From the NCBI GenBank assembly GCA_964427535.1, contig CAYRVF010000014.1, forward strand, positions 1 through 57,525: a stretch of DNA of 57,525 nt, in the 5' to 3' direction. This DNA is from CAYRVF01 sp964427535. GTDB taxonomy: Bacteria; Chloroflexota; Ktedonobacteria; Ktedonobacterales; JADMIN01. The position numbers and the translations under genes were made by a program. Shown piece by piece: positions 8,624 through 17,404 of the stretch. The notes beneath the pieces were generated by a model. It did not search any database, was not told the DNA's origin, and saw nothing but the letters and a program-made list of their open reading frames with translations. How positions within the stretch are numbered: the stretch's first letter is position 1; each line of letters opens with the position of its first letter.

Positions 8624-9538
8624 ATGGGGAGTACACACATTAACCCGCAGGATGAAACGCCATTCTTTCTCGCATCGCACGATTCAGTAACGTCGAACGC
8701 ACGCCTATCGCATACCGCACAGATCGCGCCTTCGGGCCTGGCGGACGTGCATATGCACACGAACTACAGTGACGGCACCGGCTCGGTCGAAGAAGTGCTG
8801 GCATTCGTCGAGCGCAACACCGCGCTAGATGTCATCGCCATCACCGACCACGACACCATCGAGGGCGCGCTCCGCGCACGCGATCTCGTGGCCAAGGGTG
8901 ACTACCGCTTCGAGGTGATCGTCGGCGAAGAGATCAGCACGCGCGAAGGGCACATGCTGGCGCTCTTTCTGGAGAAACCTGTTCCCCCCGATCTCAGCAT
9001 CGAGCGCAGCATCGAGCTTGTCCACGAGCAGGGCGGGCTGGCGGTCGTCGCGCATCCGTTCAATCCGGTCTTCCGCCATAGCGTGCAGCGGGGTGTCATG
9101 AACCGCCTGCTGTGCCAGCCAGAGCTTCACCCGGACGGCATCGAGACCCTCAACGGCAGCTTCGCGGGCATTGGCTCGTCGCGTCTGGCGATGTCGCTGG
9201 CGAAGAAGGTGTATCATTGGGCTGAGACGGGCGGGAGCGACGCGCACACGCCGACGGCGATTGCCTGCGCGCGCACGGTCTTCCCCGGTGTGACCTCGGA
9301 CGACCTGCGGCAGGCGATTCTCCGGCGCCAGACACAGCCGGAGGGGTCCTACTGGCATGCGCGCGAATACGTCGCGTTCGTTTCACATCGTGTGCAGCAT
9401 GGCGGCAGAGCGACCAACATGATTGCCGATGCCTCTGAGCGCGCGCCTCGCCGGCGGGTGGTCGCCACCGCGCTGCGAGCGGGCGGCACACGGGGACGCC
9501 GGGCCAAGCAACTGGCCACAGCCGGCGAGCGGAAGTAG
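8624..9538 (+). CDS. PHP-domain metal-dependent phosphoesterase
   Basis: This is a 304-residue predicted phosphatase or nuclease. The PHP metal-binding motifs are clear: DVHMHTNYSDGTG (His43, His45, Asp50), ITDHDTIEG (Asp75, His76, Asp77), GEEIST with a metal-binding Glu, VVAHPFNP, and the late GSDAH. It is closest in style to the YciV/TrpH group (3',5'-bisphosphate or short-oligonucleotide phosphoesterases). It also frequently sits beside glycolipid genes in GC-rich bacteria, as here, with the GT4 gene 120 bp downstream. The C-terminal 50 residues are Arg/Ala-rich and probably disordered. No good ribosome-binding site immediately precedes 8624, so the start is tentative. Confidence 0.88.
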   Translation: MGSTHINPQDETPFFLASHDSVTSNARLSHTAQIAPSGLADVHMHTNYSDGTGSVEEVLAFVERNTALDVIAITDHDTIEGALRARDLVAKGDYRFEVIVGEEISTREGHMLALFLEKPVPPDLSIERSIELVHEQGGLAVVAHPFNPVFRHSVQRGVMNRLLCQPELHPDGIETLNGSFAGIGSSRLAMSLAKKVYHWAETGGSDAHTPTAIACARTVFPGVTSDDLRQAILRRQTQPEGSYWHAREYVAFVSHRVQHGGRATNMIADASERAPRRRVVATALRAGGTRGRRAKQLATAGERK

Positions 9539-9658
9539 TAGTGGGGACGATCACGTGCCGTCTGCGGGAGTTGGCAATCGACACCGCCGACAGCACAGCC
9601 CGGTTCGCTACCGGGGCGATCTGTGGGGACGCCTGGCCGTGGGCCTGAGAGGGGCCGA

Positions 9659-10855
9659 GTGAAAATAGCGCTGGTTTCGCCGTATGACTGGAGCTACCCC
9701 GGCGGCGTGCAGGATCACATCCGCCATTTAGCCGCGGGCCTGCGCACCGGCGGGCATACCGTGCGCATTCTCACTCCTGCGACCGGGCAGCGTGCTCATG
9801 AATACGGCGTCTATACGATGGGGTGGGCGGCGCCCGTGCGGGTCAATGGCTCGGTCGCGCGTGTCGCTGTCGCGCCGGACTTGCGCGGGCGCATTCGCGG
9901 CCTGCTGCGTCGCGAGCAGTTCGACATTATCCACATCCATGAGCCGCTCGCCTCTGCGCTCTCGTTGAGCATTTTGCACCTCAGCGGCGTCTCGAACGCG
10001 ACGTACGTCGGCACCTTCCACGCGTGGGCGCGCCACGGCCTGACGTCCACCTCAGAATGGGCGTACGCTTCCGCGCGTCCCTTCCTCGGACGCTATGTGC
10101 GGCGCCTGGATGGGCGCATCGCCGTCTCGCAGCCCGCGTGTGATTTCGTCTCGCGGTTCTTCCCCGGCGACTACAACATCATTCCCAACGGCGTCGATCT
10201 CGGCCACTTCCGCCCGGACGTCGCGCCGCTGCCCGAGTTCGCCGACGGCAAGCAGAACATCGTCTACCTCGGCCGCATCGAGCAGCGCAAGGGAGCGAAG
10301 TTCCTGCTGCGGGCGATCCCGCGTATTCGCGAGCAATACCCCAACACGCGCTTCATTTTCGCGGGTGATGGCCCGCTCCGTGCGCGCTTCCAGCATTTTA
10401 TCCAGCAGGTGGGCTGGAAGGACGTCGTCTTCCTGGGGCGTGTTCCGGCGGAGCGGCTGCCCGCGCTGTACACGACGGCGGATGTGTTCTGCGCGCCGAG
10501 CACCGGAGGCGAGAGCCAGGGGATCGTTCTGCTTGAAGCGCTCGCCGCCGGCCGGCCAGTGGTCGCGTCAGACATTCCCGGCTATCGCACCGTCATTCGC
10601 GACGGCATCGACGGCATTCTGGTGCCGCCGAAGAAGCACGAGGCAATCGCCGCGTCGATCTCACAACTCCTTGGCTCGCCCGAGGCACGTGCGCGGTTCG
10701 CGGAGGCTGGCCGTCAGCGCGCTGGCGACTTTAGCTGGGGGCACGTCTGCCTCGACGTCGAGTCGGTCTATCTGGAGGCCCGCGAGCGGCACATGCGCCA
10801 GCGACGGCACACGCCGTTCGCCGCACTACCTGAGATGAACGGGGTCGCGCAATAA
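9659..10855 (+). CDS. GT4 glycosyltransferase, PimA-like
   Basis: This is a 398-residue GT-B glycosyltransferase. GTG at 9659 follows GAGAGGGG and gives the typical N-terminus VKIALVSPYDWSYPGGVQDHI. The C-terminal donor domain has YLGRIEQRKG, FAGDGPLR, FLGRVP and the GESQGIVLLEALAAGRPVVASDIPG block with the E-x7-E motif of GT4 enzymes. Similarity of the N-terminal motif and the neighbour (a CDP-alcohol phosphatidyltransferase of the inositol-phosphate type) suggest mannosylation of phosphatidylinositol or a related lipid at the cytoplasmic membrane face. The precise acceptor is inference. Confidence 0.9.
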   Translation: MKIALVSPYDWSYPGGVQDHIRHLAAGLRTGGHTVRILTPATGQRAHEYGVYTMGWAAPVRVNGSVARVAVAPDLRGRIRGLLRREQFDIIHIHEPLASALSLSILHLSGVSNATYVGTFHAWARHGLTSTSEWAYASARPFLGRYVRRLDGRIAVSQPACDFVSRFFPGDYNIIPNGVDLGHFRPDVAPLPEFADGKQNIVYLGRIEQRKGAKFLLRAIPRIREQYPNTRFIFAGDGPLRARFQHFIQQVGWKDVVFLGRVPAERLPALYTTADVFCAPSTGGESQGIVLLEALAAGRPVVASDIPGYRTVIRDGIDGILVPPKKHEAIAASISQLLGSPEARARFAEAGRQRAGDFSWGHVCLDVESVYLEARERHMRQRRHTPFAALPEMNGVAQ

Positions 10856-10995
10856 CCCGCGGCGCTCATTCGCCGGCCGCGCTCTGGGCATCCGACACGC
10901 AGGGAGAAGACCGCCCTTGTTCCACAAGCCAAGCGGGCTACATGTGTGGCCAGAGGCGCGCGCTTTTCGCTCTCATGTTCGGAGAGAGTGAAGAG

Positions 10996-11004
10996 TGATA
11001 CAAT
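10996..11004 (+). promoter_or_regulatory. extended -10 promoter before phosphatidyltransferase gene
   Basis: TGATACAAT fits an extended -10 element (TGn plus TACAAT) 30 nt before the ATG of the phosphatidyltransferase gene. The -35 region (around TGTTCG) is poor, as expected when an extended -10 is used. It would allow expression independent of the upstream glycosyltransferase. Confidence 0.45.
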
Positions 11005-11033
11005 AGCGACATCGTGGATGACGAGGAGTACAC

Positions 11034-11840
11034 ATGTTCGGGCCACGCATTCAGCAGTATGCGCGACACATCGCGGAGATGGTTGTTCGCCCGTTCGCGG
11101 CGATTGGCCTGACCCCGAACATGGCGACGGTCATCGGCCTGCTGCTCAATGCGGTAGTTGCTGCGGTGCTGGCCACCGGGCACCTGCGCGCTGGTGGCGT
11201 GTTACTCGTCGTCGCGGGCCTCTTCGACATGATCGACGGCGCCCTCGCCCGCGTGCGGAACCAGAAGACAGTCTTTGGCGCGTTTTTCGACTCCACGCTC
11301 GACCGCTACTCTGAGGGCATTGTCCTGTTGGGCATCATCCTCTTTGCCCTCAACCAGCGCTTTTCCGCGAATCTCGCATGGGAGCGCCCGTGGGTAGTGA
11401 TTCTCGCGTACGTCGCCGGACTCGGCTCGCTCATGGTGAGCTATGCCCGTGCGCGCGCCGAGGGCCTCGGCCTGGAGATGAAGACCGGCCTCATGGCGCG
11501 CCCCGAGCGAGTGATGGTGCTGGCCGCCGGGCTGATTCTGGGTGCCGAAAACTGGCTGGTATGGACTCTGCTCGTTCTCGCGGTGACGAGTGTCTACACG
11601 TCCATCCAGCGCATTCTCGGGGTCTATCTCGCTCTGGCTCGACGCGGCGCGATCAGCATGCCAGAGTCCGCAAAGGCCCACAACATGCATTCCAACAATC
11701 AACCTGACGTTCAACTCGGGCAGGACGCGCGGAACGGAGCCGCGAACCACGCGTCCCGCTCACCTGAGTCAACGCGTGGCACACGCCGTTCAGAAGCCAC
11801 ACGGCACTCAATCTCAGAAGAACATACGACAAACCGATAA
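11034..11840 (+). CDS. CDP-alcohol phosphatidyltransferase (PI/PIP-synthase-like)
   Basis: This is a 268-residue integral membrane enzyme that transfers a phosphatidyl group from CDP-diacylglycerol to an alcohol. The diagnostic motif D-x2-D-G-x2-A-R-x8-G-x3-D-x3-D is complete, with Asp65, Asp68, Asp86 and Asp90. About six hydrophobic helices follow. The neighbouring PimA-like transferase suggests inositol-phosphate as acceptor. The last ~50 residues (after SMPESAKAHN) are polar, low-complexity and probably a cytoplasmic tail. GAGGAG at 11020-11025 supports the start. 11841-12219 downstream shows no supported gene. Confidence 0.9.
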   Translation: MFGPRIQQYARHIAEMVVRPFAAIGLTPNMATVIGLLLNAVVAAVLATGHLRAGGVLLVVAGLFDMIDGALARVRNQKTVFGAFFDSTLDRYSEGIVLLGIILFALNQRFSANLAWERPWVVILAYVAGLGSLMVSYARARAEGLGLEMKTGLMARPERVMVLAAGLILGAENWLVWTLLVLAVTSVYTSIQRILGVYLALARRGAISMPESAKAHNMHSNNQPDVQLGQDARNGAANHASRSPESTRGTRRSEATRHSISEEHTTNR

Positions 11841-12219
11841 GACGAGCTTCCTCGCGATTCCGCCAGAGACGGCGCGCGTGCGGATCGGCGAGAGAAGCCA
11901 CCTGAAGCCGCGACGGGAAGGCGGCAACAAGAGGACGTGGGTGTGCGGGGTTGAGGATCGGCGGCGGAGCGAAGATCGACGCCGGCGGTGTCTCCCAGGG
12001 TCGCGCACAGACGGCCGGTATGGGTGTCCGACAAGCAGAATGGTCGGCGCTCCGAGCGGCAGAGCGCGCGAATGACGCCTGGGATCTCTGGCGCGGACGA
12101 CGTGCCGGAGCATCGTCAGAACGACTGCGCTCGCAGAGCCGGACGGTTCTCCCTCCACATGTAGACCACTCCCTCTTCCTCTGCCTCCTCCCCTTCGCGC
12201 ACCACAGAAGTAGGAGACT

Positions 12220-14304
12220 ATGAGCGAACACACTCTCGACGCAGACGCGCGCCGCGCGGCAGAGACCGCCGAAGCGCCCGCCGCGACGCCATCGGCAGGC
12301 CCGGCCCGCAGGCGGCCCACCCGCCGGTCGCGCTCCGCGAACGTGCAGACGCCGAACGCCGCTGCACAAACCACACTCGAAGCGCCCCGGCCGCAGCCAG
12401 AGACGCCAGAGGCACCCCAGGCCACCGAGGCCCCCGCGCCGGTCGCCGAACCCTCGGCCGAGGCCGCACCCGAGCGCACAGCGGGTGGACGCAGCCGTCG
12501 CAGCCACGGAGGCACCTCGCGGCGCGGTCGGAACAACCGCAGACCCGGCGCCGAACTGGTGATTCCGGCGGCGTCCACCAAGGCCGCCGAGCAGCCGACG
12601 GACACCCCTCCAGCAGGCGCCACCGACACGCCAACCCCCGGCACGACCGCCGCGGCGGCCCAGCCGAACGCGGACGAGGCGCCAGCCGCCGCGACGGAAG
12701 CATCCGTGCAGCCCGCGACCGTGCCGGTGCTCTCAGAGCCACAGGCCGCCGAGACGGCGACGCCCGCGCAGCCCGCAGCCGCCGGGCAGGTACCAGCGGC
12801 GACGGCCGCTCCACAGCCAGGCGGCCGCCGGTACCGCTTCGACCGCCGTCCGCGCGCCGAGACGACCGGATATGCTCCGGCAGAGGTGCGGCCTGAGCGG
12901 CTGAGTGGCCTGCTCGTCACGCCAGAGACGCAGAACGGCGAGAACGAGAATGAGACGGCCCAGGCGGACGCCGAGCAGATCACGACGCAAGACCGCGCCA
13001 GTGAGGTCCTCGACGAGCTGCCGTCGCTGACGCTCGCCGAGGCGCTGGGCCTGACCGACGCACAACAGAACGAGGCCGAGGCCGAGACACCGCAGGCGAC
13101 CGTGACAGAGTCGCGGCAGGATCAGGCGCAGGCGGAGGCCACGGAGCATCCGACGGACGAGACGACCGAGAGCGCCCAGGAAGAGCCGACGGAGAATGAG
13201 CTGATTGCCGACGCGGCCGAGGCCGGTTCTGGCTCGTCCCGTCGCCGCCGTCGCCGCCGCCGCGCCACCTCGCCGCTGGGGCAGACCGAATCCGCCGCGG
13301 ACGAGCAGGACGGCGAGGGACGGCTGGGCACCGCCGCGACGCGCGAGCCAGAGTTCTACGCCGATACCGCCGCCGCCCATGAGTCCGAGAATGGCTATGC
13401 CGCGACGTACGCGGATTACGGCGACCCGTACGCGGGCTATGGGCAGTCCACACGCGAGCGCACACGTGGCCGTGACCGCGACCGCGACGACGATCGCTAC
13501 GAGCCAGAGCCGCAGCAGGCGTGGGATATCGCCGACGCGCAGCGTCAGATACAGCGGCCCGAGAGCCCCTTCAGCTCGCCGGAGCCGTCGTTCGCGCGTG
13601 GGTTTGGTCCGCAGCCCTCGGGTGTGGCCGGGCCAGCGCGTGAGACGTACCCGCGCACGGGTCGCACCGATCGCGGGACGGACGCGCCGCCGATCTCGGC
13701 GAATCAGCTTGGCAACGTCATCACGCAGGCCATCGCGCGGCAGACCGATCGGCTGCTCTCTGAGCTGCGCCATACGCAGGCGCCGCCAAGCATGACGGTG
13801 ATGTTCCCGCCGTTCCCCTCGACCGAGCGTGTCGGCGTCTTCGTCGATGTCGCGAATCTGCTCTACTCGGCGCGCAGCATGCACATCTCGATCGACTTCG
13901 GTAGGCTGCTCGACTTCCTGCGTGGGAACCGGCGGCTAGTGCGCGCCCAGGCCTACGCGCCAACCAACCCCGACCCGCGCGCGGAGCAGCAGTTCCTCTC
14001 GGCGGTCAAGGGGGTGGGCTTCCGCATTACGACGAAGAACTACAAGACGTTCGCGAGCGGTGCCAAGAAGGCCGATATGGACCTCGACCTCTGCATGGAC
14101 ATCGTGAAGATGGTTGACGCGCGCGCGATCGACACGCTCGTGCTGGTCAGCGGCGACAGCGATTTCTTGCCGCTGCTCGAATACTGCTCGGATCGCGGCA
14201 TCCGCGTTGAGGTCGCCGCGTTCGACGACGCCGCCGCGATGATTCTGCGGCAGAGCTGCGACCTCTTCATTAACCTCTCGCTCGTGGACGACATCCGGGT
14301 GTGA
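12220..14304 (+). CDS. NYN-domain (LabA/DUF88) putative ribonuclease with long disordered N-terminus
   Basis: This is a 694-residue two-part protein. Residues 1 to about 510 are Ala/Pro/Glu/Thr-rich, without hydrophobic core, and carry Arg clusters (RRRPTRRSR near 30, an eight-Arg run near 345, and RERTRGRDRDRDDDR near 415), suggestive of RNA binding or condensate formation. The C-terminal ~180 residues are a NYN/PIN-like domain: VGVFVDVANLLYSA, KKADMDLDLCMDIV, and VSGDSDFLPLLEYC followed by GIRVEVAAF. The acidic residues in these segments are those that bind metal in the family. RNase E-like architecture suggests an RNA-processing scaffold, which is inference. AGGAGA precedes the ATG. Confidence 0.88.
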   Translation: MSEHTLDADARRAAETAEAPAATPSAGPARRRPTRRSRSANVQTPNAAAQTTLEAPRPQPETPEAPQATEAPAPVAEPSAEAAPERTAGGRSRRSHGGTSRRGRNNRRPGAELVIPAASTKAAEQPTDTPPAGATDTPTPGTTAAAAQPNADEAPAAATEASVQPATVPVLSEPQAAETATPAQPAAAGQVPAATAAPQPGGRRYRFDRRPRAETTGYAPAEVRPERLSGLLVTPETQNGENENETAQADAEQITTQDRASEVLDELPSLTLAEALGLTDAQQNEAEAETPQATVTESRQDQAQAEATEHPTDETTESAQEEPTENELIADAAEAGSGSSRRRRRRRRATSPLGQTESAADEQDGEGRLGTAATREPEFYADTAAAHESENGYAATYADYGDPYAGYGQSTRERTRGRDRDRDDDRYEPEPQQAWDIADAQRQIQRPESPFSSPEPSFARGFGPQPSGVAGPARETYPRTGRTDRGTDAPPISANQLGNVITQAIARQTDRLLSELRHTQAPPSMTVMFPPFPSTERVGVFVDVANLLYSARSMHISIDFGRLLDFLRGNRRLVRAQAYAPTNPDPRAEQQFLSAVKGVGFRITTKNYKTFASGAKKADMDLDLCMDIVKMVDARAIDTLVLVSGDSDFLPLLEYCSDRGIRVEVAAFDDAAAMILRQSCDLFINLSLVDDIRV

Positions 14305-14330
14305 GGGCCAGGTGGACAGGACGCAACATC

Positions 14331-14402
14331 TCCGTTGCCCCTGCCCACCACCGCCCAATCAGCGGCCCCTCCCCTTGAGTGGAGGGGGTAGGGGGAGAGG
14401 TT
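14331..14402. repeat. C/G-rich hairpin repeat copy
   Basis: It follows the NYN gene. It shares ATCAGCGGCCCCTCCC and GGGGGTAGGGGGAGAG with the copy at about 5450-5505, so the two are homologous copies rather than chance low complexity. The pyrimidine-rich and purine-rich arms can pair. The rest of 14403-14662 holds no supported gene. Confidence 0.8.
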
Positions 14403-14662
14403 CTGCCCTCACGGTCCTCGCTGCCAGCATGGCAGCGGGGCCTCCTTTTTCCGTGTGGTCCATGGTTGTGCTTCTCCGCCAATCTGCTGACAAGCGGACC
14501 GCGCGCACCCTCCAATGGGGTACGATTTCCATCGACGCGCACCACCCCAAAAGGATCCCCCAAAAATACCGAGAAACACGCCCGCAGGGGTGCGCTGCCG
14601 CGTGTATACTTGCGCGCATGAACCTTGTGTGTCGGATTCAGCTGGAGCGAGGGAGGGATGAG

Positions 14663-16072
14663 ATGAGCGATCCGCAGTCCATCCGCACGGCGACCAGTGT
14701 AGCGACATCGTGGGGGGATTTGCGTGCGCAGTTGCGCGGGCGGCTGATCCTGCCAGGGGACGGCGGCTACGAGGAGGCGCGCCACATCTGGAGCGGCCTG
14801 GCCGACAAGCGTCCTGGTGCCATCGCCGAGTGTGTGGATGCGAACGACGTCATCGCGGCGGTCAACTTCGCGCGCGAGCAGGGAGTGCTGGTCTCGGTGC
14901 GCGGCGGCGGGCATTCGATCGCGGGCTACTCCACCTGCGATAGTGGACTGGTGATTGACCTGTCGCCAATGAAGGCGATTACGGTCGATCCGGCGGCGCG
15001 AACCGCCCGTGCGGAGGGTGGTGTGAAGTGGGTGGAGTTCGACGCGGCCACCCAGGCGTATGGCCTCGCCGTCACGGGAGGCACCAACTCCGATACCGGC
15101 ATTGCCGGCCTCACACTCGGCGGCGGTGAGGGCTGGCTGATTCGTGCCTTCGGCTACGCGAGCGATAATCTGCTCTCGGCGGAGGTCGTCACGGCGGATG
15201 GGCGACTGATTCGCGCGAGCGACGACGAGCATGCCGACCTGTTCTGGGGGCTGCGCGGCGGCGGCGGCAACTTCGGCATCGTAACGGCGTTCGAGTACCG
15301 CCTGCACCCGGTCGGCCCAATAGTGATGTCAGGCCCCATCTTCTACCCGCTCGACCAGGCCCGCGAGGTGGCTGCCTTCCAGCGCGAGTTTCTGCGCGAC
15401 GCGCCCGACGAGCTCACCGTCATGAACGCGTTCATGACGGTGCCGCCCGTTGAACCGTTCCCGGAGCCGCTGCACGGCCAGAAGGTGCTGGCTGTCGTGC
15501 CGCTCTATGTCGGCTCGTTGGAAGACGGCGCGCGCGCCATCGCGCCGCTGCGCGCGGTCGGCCACCCGCTCGGCGATGGGGTTGGACCACTCCCCTATGT
15601 CGCGCTGCAGCAGACGCTCGACGCGGACCTACCACGCGGCAGCCATGTTTGGAGCCGGTACGAGTACCTGCGCGATCTCGACGACGACATGATGGCCCTG
15701 CTCGCCGACGCCTACATCCGCGCGCCGGGAGCCCAGACGCTCGTCATCGTCGGGCGCCTAGGTGGCGCCATTGCGAAGCGTCCCGCCAATGCGACCGCCG
15801 TCGCGCATCGGTTCGAGCCGTATTTCTGCTGGATCATCGGCGCGTGGCCGCCCGAGCAGCCCGACGAGCCAGGCATCGCGTGGACGCGCGACGTGAGCGC
15901 CGCGTTGCAGCCGTTTGCCACCGGCGGCACGTATGTCAACGCGCTGCAAGACGAGGGCGACGCGCGCATCCATAGCGCCTATTCGCCGCAAACGTATGAG
16001 CGGCTGGTCGCCCTCAAGCGCACCTACGACCCCACCAACCTCTTCCACCTCAACCAAAATATCAAGCCGTAG
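14663..16072 (+). CDS. FAD-binding oxidoreductase, berberine-bridge-enzyme type
   Basis: This is a 469-residue flavin oxidase of the PCMH/BBE family. The covalent FAD histidine is His84 in VRGGGHSIAGYSTCD. The segment that carries the second (6-S-cysteinyl) link in bicovalent members reads TGIAGLTLGGGEGW here and has no Cys, so the flavin is probably mono-covalent. The C-terminal BBE motif is YDPTNLFHLNQNIKP. Such enzymes oxidise sugars, alkaloid-like or aromatic alcohols; the substrate is not predictable. The start follows GAGGGAGGG by about 6 nt, and the upstream open frame crosses a repeat and is rejected. Confidence 0.92.
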   Translation: MSDPQSIRTATSVATSWGDLRAQLRGRLILPGDGGYEEARHIWSGLADKRPGAIAECVDANDVIAAVNFAREQGVLVSVRGGGHSIAGYSTCDSGLVIDLSPMKAITVDPAARTARAEGGVKWVEFDAATQAYGLAVTGGTNSDTGIAGLTLGGGEGWLIRAFGYASDNLLSAEVVTADGRLIRASDDEHADLFWGLRGGGGNFGIVTAFEYRLHPVGPIVMSGPIFYPLDQAREVAAFQREFLRDAPDELTVMNAFMTVPPVEPFPEPLHGQKVLAVVPLYVGSLEDGARAIAPLRAVGHPLGDGVGPLPYVALQQTLDADLPRGSHVWSRYEYLRDLDDDMMALLADAYIRAPGAQTLVIVGRLGGAIAKRPANATAVAHRFEPYFCWIIGAWPPEQPDEPGIAWTRDVSAALQPFATGGTYVNALQDEGDARIHSAYSPQTYERLVALKRTYDPTNLFHLNQNIKP

Positions 16073-16098
16073 CGGGGGTGCTTCGATTCCCCGCGCTT

Positions 16099-16130
16099 GC
16101 CTCCTCTGCCAGCGGCACGGCGGAGGAGGC
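16099..16130 (+). terminator. terminator-like hairpin after FAD oxidoreductase
   Basis: GCCTCCTC (16099-16106) pairs perfectly with GAGGAGGC (16123-16130) around a GC-rich interior, 27 bp after the stop codon. Only a short T stretch follows (GTTTG), so it may be a weak intrinsic terminator or mRNA 3'-end stabiliser. Confidence 0.45.
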
Positions 16131-16271
16131 GTTTGCCGTGCGCAGTGGCGTGCCCGTGCGATAGGGACGACTTGCGCTCGTCGAATCGTCTCACCCAGGG
16201 GCACCACCCACGTGGCTTCGCGAGTCCCCTCGAAGCGCCGCGACCTCATGCGTATGATATGCTGAACGCCG

Positions 16272-17246
16272 ATGGGGCCGACACGTGAGCACGGCCCAGT
16301 GGCTGAAGATCGCCGGGGCAGCACGAACACCACCATGAGCGACGACTCTCGCGCGAGCGCACCCTCCCACAGTCCTCGGGGGAAGACTCCGCGCGAACGA
16401 CTGGATGTCTTGCTGACGCAGCGCGGGCTGGCCCCCAGCCGCGAACGTGCCCGCGCGCTCATCATGGCGCGTGAGGTGAAAGTCGACGGGCGCCCGGTCG
16501 AGAAGGCCGGAACACTCGTTCCCCTCGCCGCCGAGATCGAGGTCGTCAGCGCGAGCGAGCTACGCTACGTTGGACGCGGCGGCCTCAAATTGGAGCGCGC
16601 CTTCGACGTCTTTCACCTCGACCCAACCGGGAAAGTCGCCCTCGACGTGGGAGCCTCGACTGGTGGCTTCACCGACGTGCTGCTGCGACGCGGGGCGGCG
16701 CGCGTCTACGCGGTGGACGTTGGGCATGGGCAGCTCGCGTGGTCGTTGCGCGAGGACCCGCGCGTCGTCGTGCTGGAGCGCACGAATATCCGGCATCTGG
16801 AGTCGCTCCCCGAGCGCGCGGACGCCACCGTCATCGACGTCTCGTTCATCTCGCTGCGCCTGGTGCTGCCGCGCGTCGCCACGCTTACCGCACCCGGCGG
16901 GTGGGTCGTCGCGCTGGTCAAGCCGCAGTTCGAGGCGGGCCGCGCGGAGGCCGATCGCGGTGGGGGGGTCATCAGCGACCCGCGCATCCACGAGCGCGTG
17001 CTCACCGACCTGCTGGCCGATCTCGCCCGCCAGCGCGAGCAGACGACGGAAGGACCGGCGCTTGTGCCGCGTGGCCTGATTCCGTCGCCCATCGTCGGGC
17101 GCGAGGGCAACCACGAGTACCTGCTGTCTATGGTGCTCGAAGACGCCACACAGACGGATGCGCGCGACGAGGTTCCGCTCGACGAGGAACGGGTGCGCGC
17201 GGTGGTGCGCGAGGCTTTCGCGGACCCCAGCGGTGCGACCCGATGA
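16272..17246 (+). CDS. tlyA: TlyA-family rRNA (cytidine-2'-O)-methyltransferase
   Basis: This is a SAM-dependent rRNA methyltransferase of about 304-324 residues. An S4 RNA-binding domain (RLDVLLTQRGLAPSRERARALI...VKVDGRPVEKAG) is followed by an RrmJ/FtsJ-type Rossmann fold with VALDVGASTGGFTD, VIDVSFISL and LVKPQFEAGR. Known TlyA enzymes methylate 23S C1920, and type II also 16S C1409, which affects capreomycin susceptibility. Start uncertain: ATG 16272 lies 14 nt after TATGAT (16253-16258), suggesting a nearly leaderless message, while ATG 16335 is an alternative; neither has a ribosome-binding site. The 45-residue N-terminal stretch before the S4 domain is low-complexity. Confidence 0.9.
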   Translation: MGPTREHGPVAEDRRGSTNTTMSDDSRASAPSHSPRGKTPRERLDVLLTQRGLAPSRERARALIMAREVKVDGRPVEKAGTLVPLAAEIEVVSASELRYVGRGGLKLERAFDVFHLDPTGKVALDVGASTGGFTDVLLRRGAARVYAVDVGHGQLAWSLREDPRVVVLERTNIRHLESLPERADATVIDVSFISLRLVLPRVATLTAPGGWVVALVKPQFEAGRAEADRGGGVISDPRIHERVLTDLLADLARQREQTTEGPALVPRGLIPSPIVGREGNHEYLLSMVLEDATQTDARDEVPLDEERVRAVVREAFADPSGATR

Positions 17247-17404
17247 GCACAATCGATCCCGACGGCCAGATATGCTAGAGTTGGTCCGCGATGTGATAGG
17301 CTGGGCAGCGAGTGCGCGCGGTGAGCGCCATCGGCGAGGTAGGCGACGGCGAGGAATAGGCGGAACGCATGCGTCGGAAGTCTGACGCATCGTGGAGGTA
17401 CAGG

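Noticed and set aside
11814..12983. Minus-strand Ser/Ala/Gly-rich open frame
   Set aside because: Same reason: it mirrors the start of the NYN gene and has no recognisable motif.
12733..13884. Minus-strand Leu/Arg-rich open frame inside the NYN gene
   Set aside because: It is the complement of the low-complexity disordered region, a typical GC-rich shadow frame.
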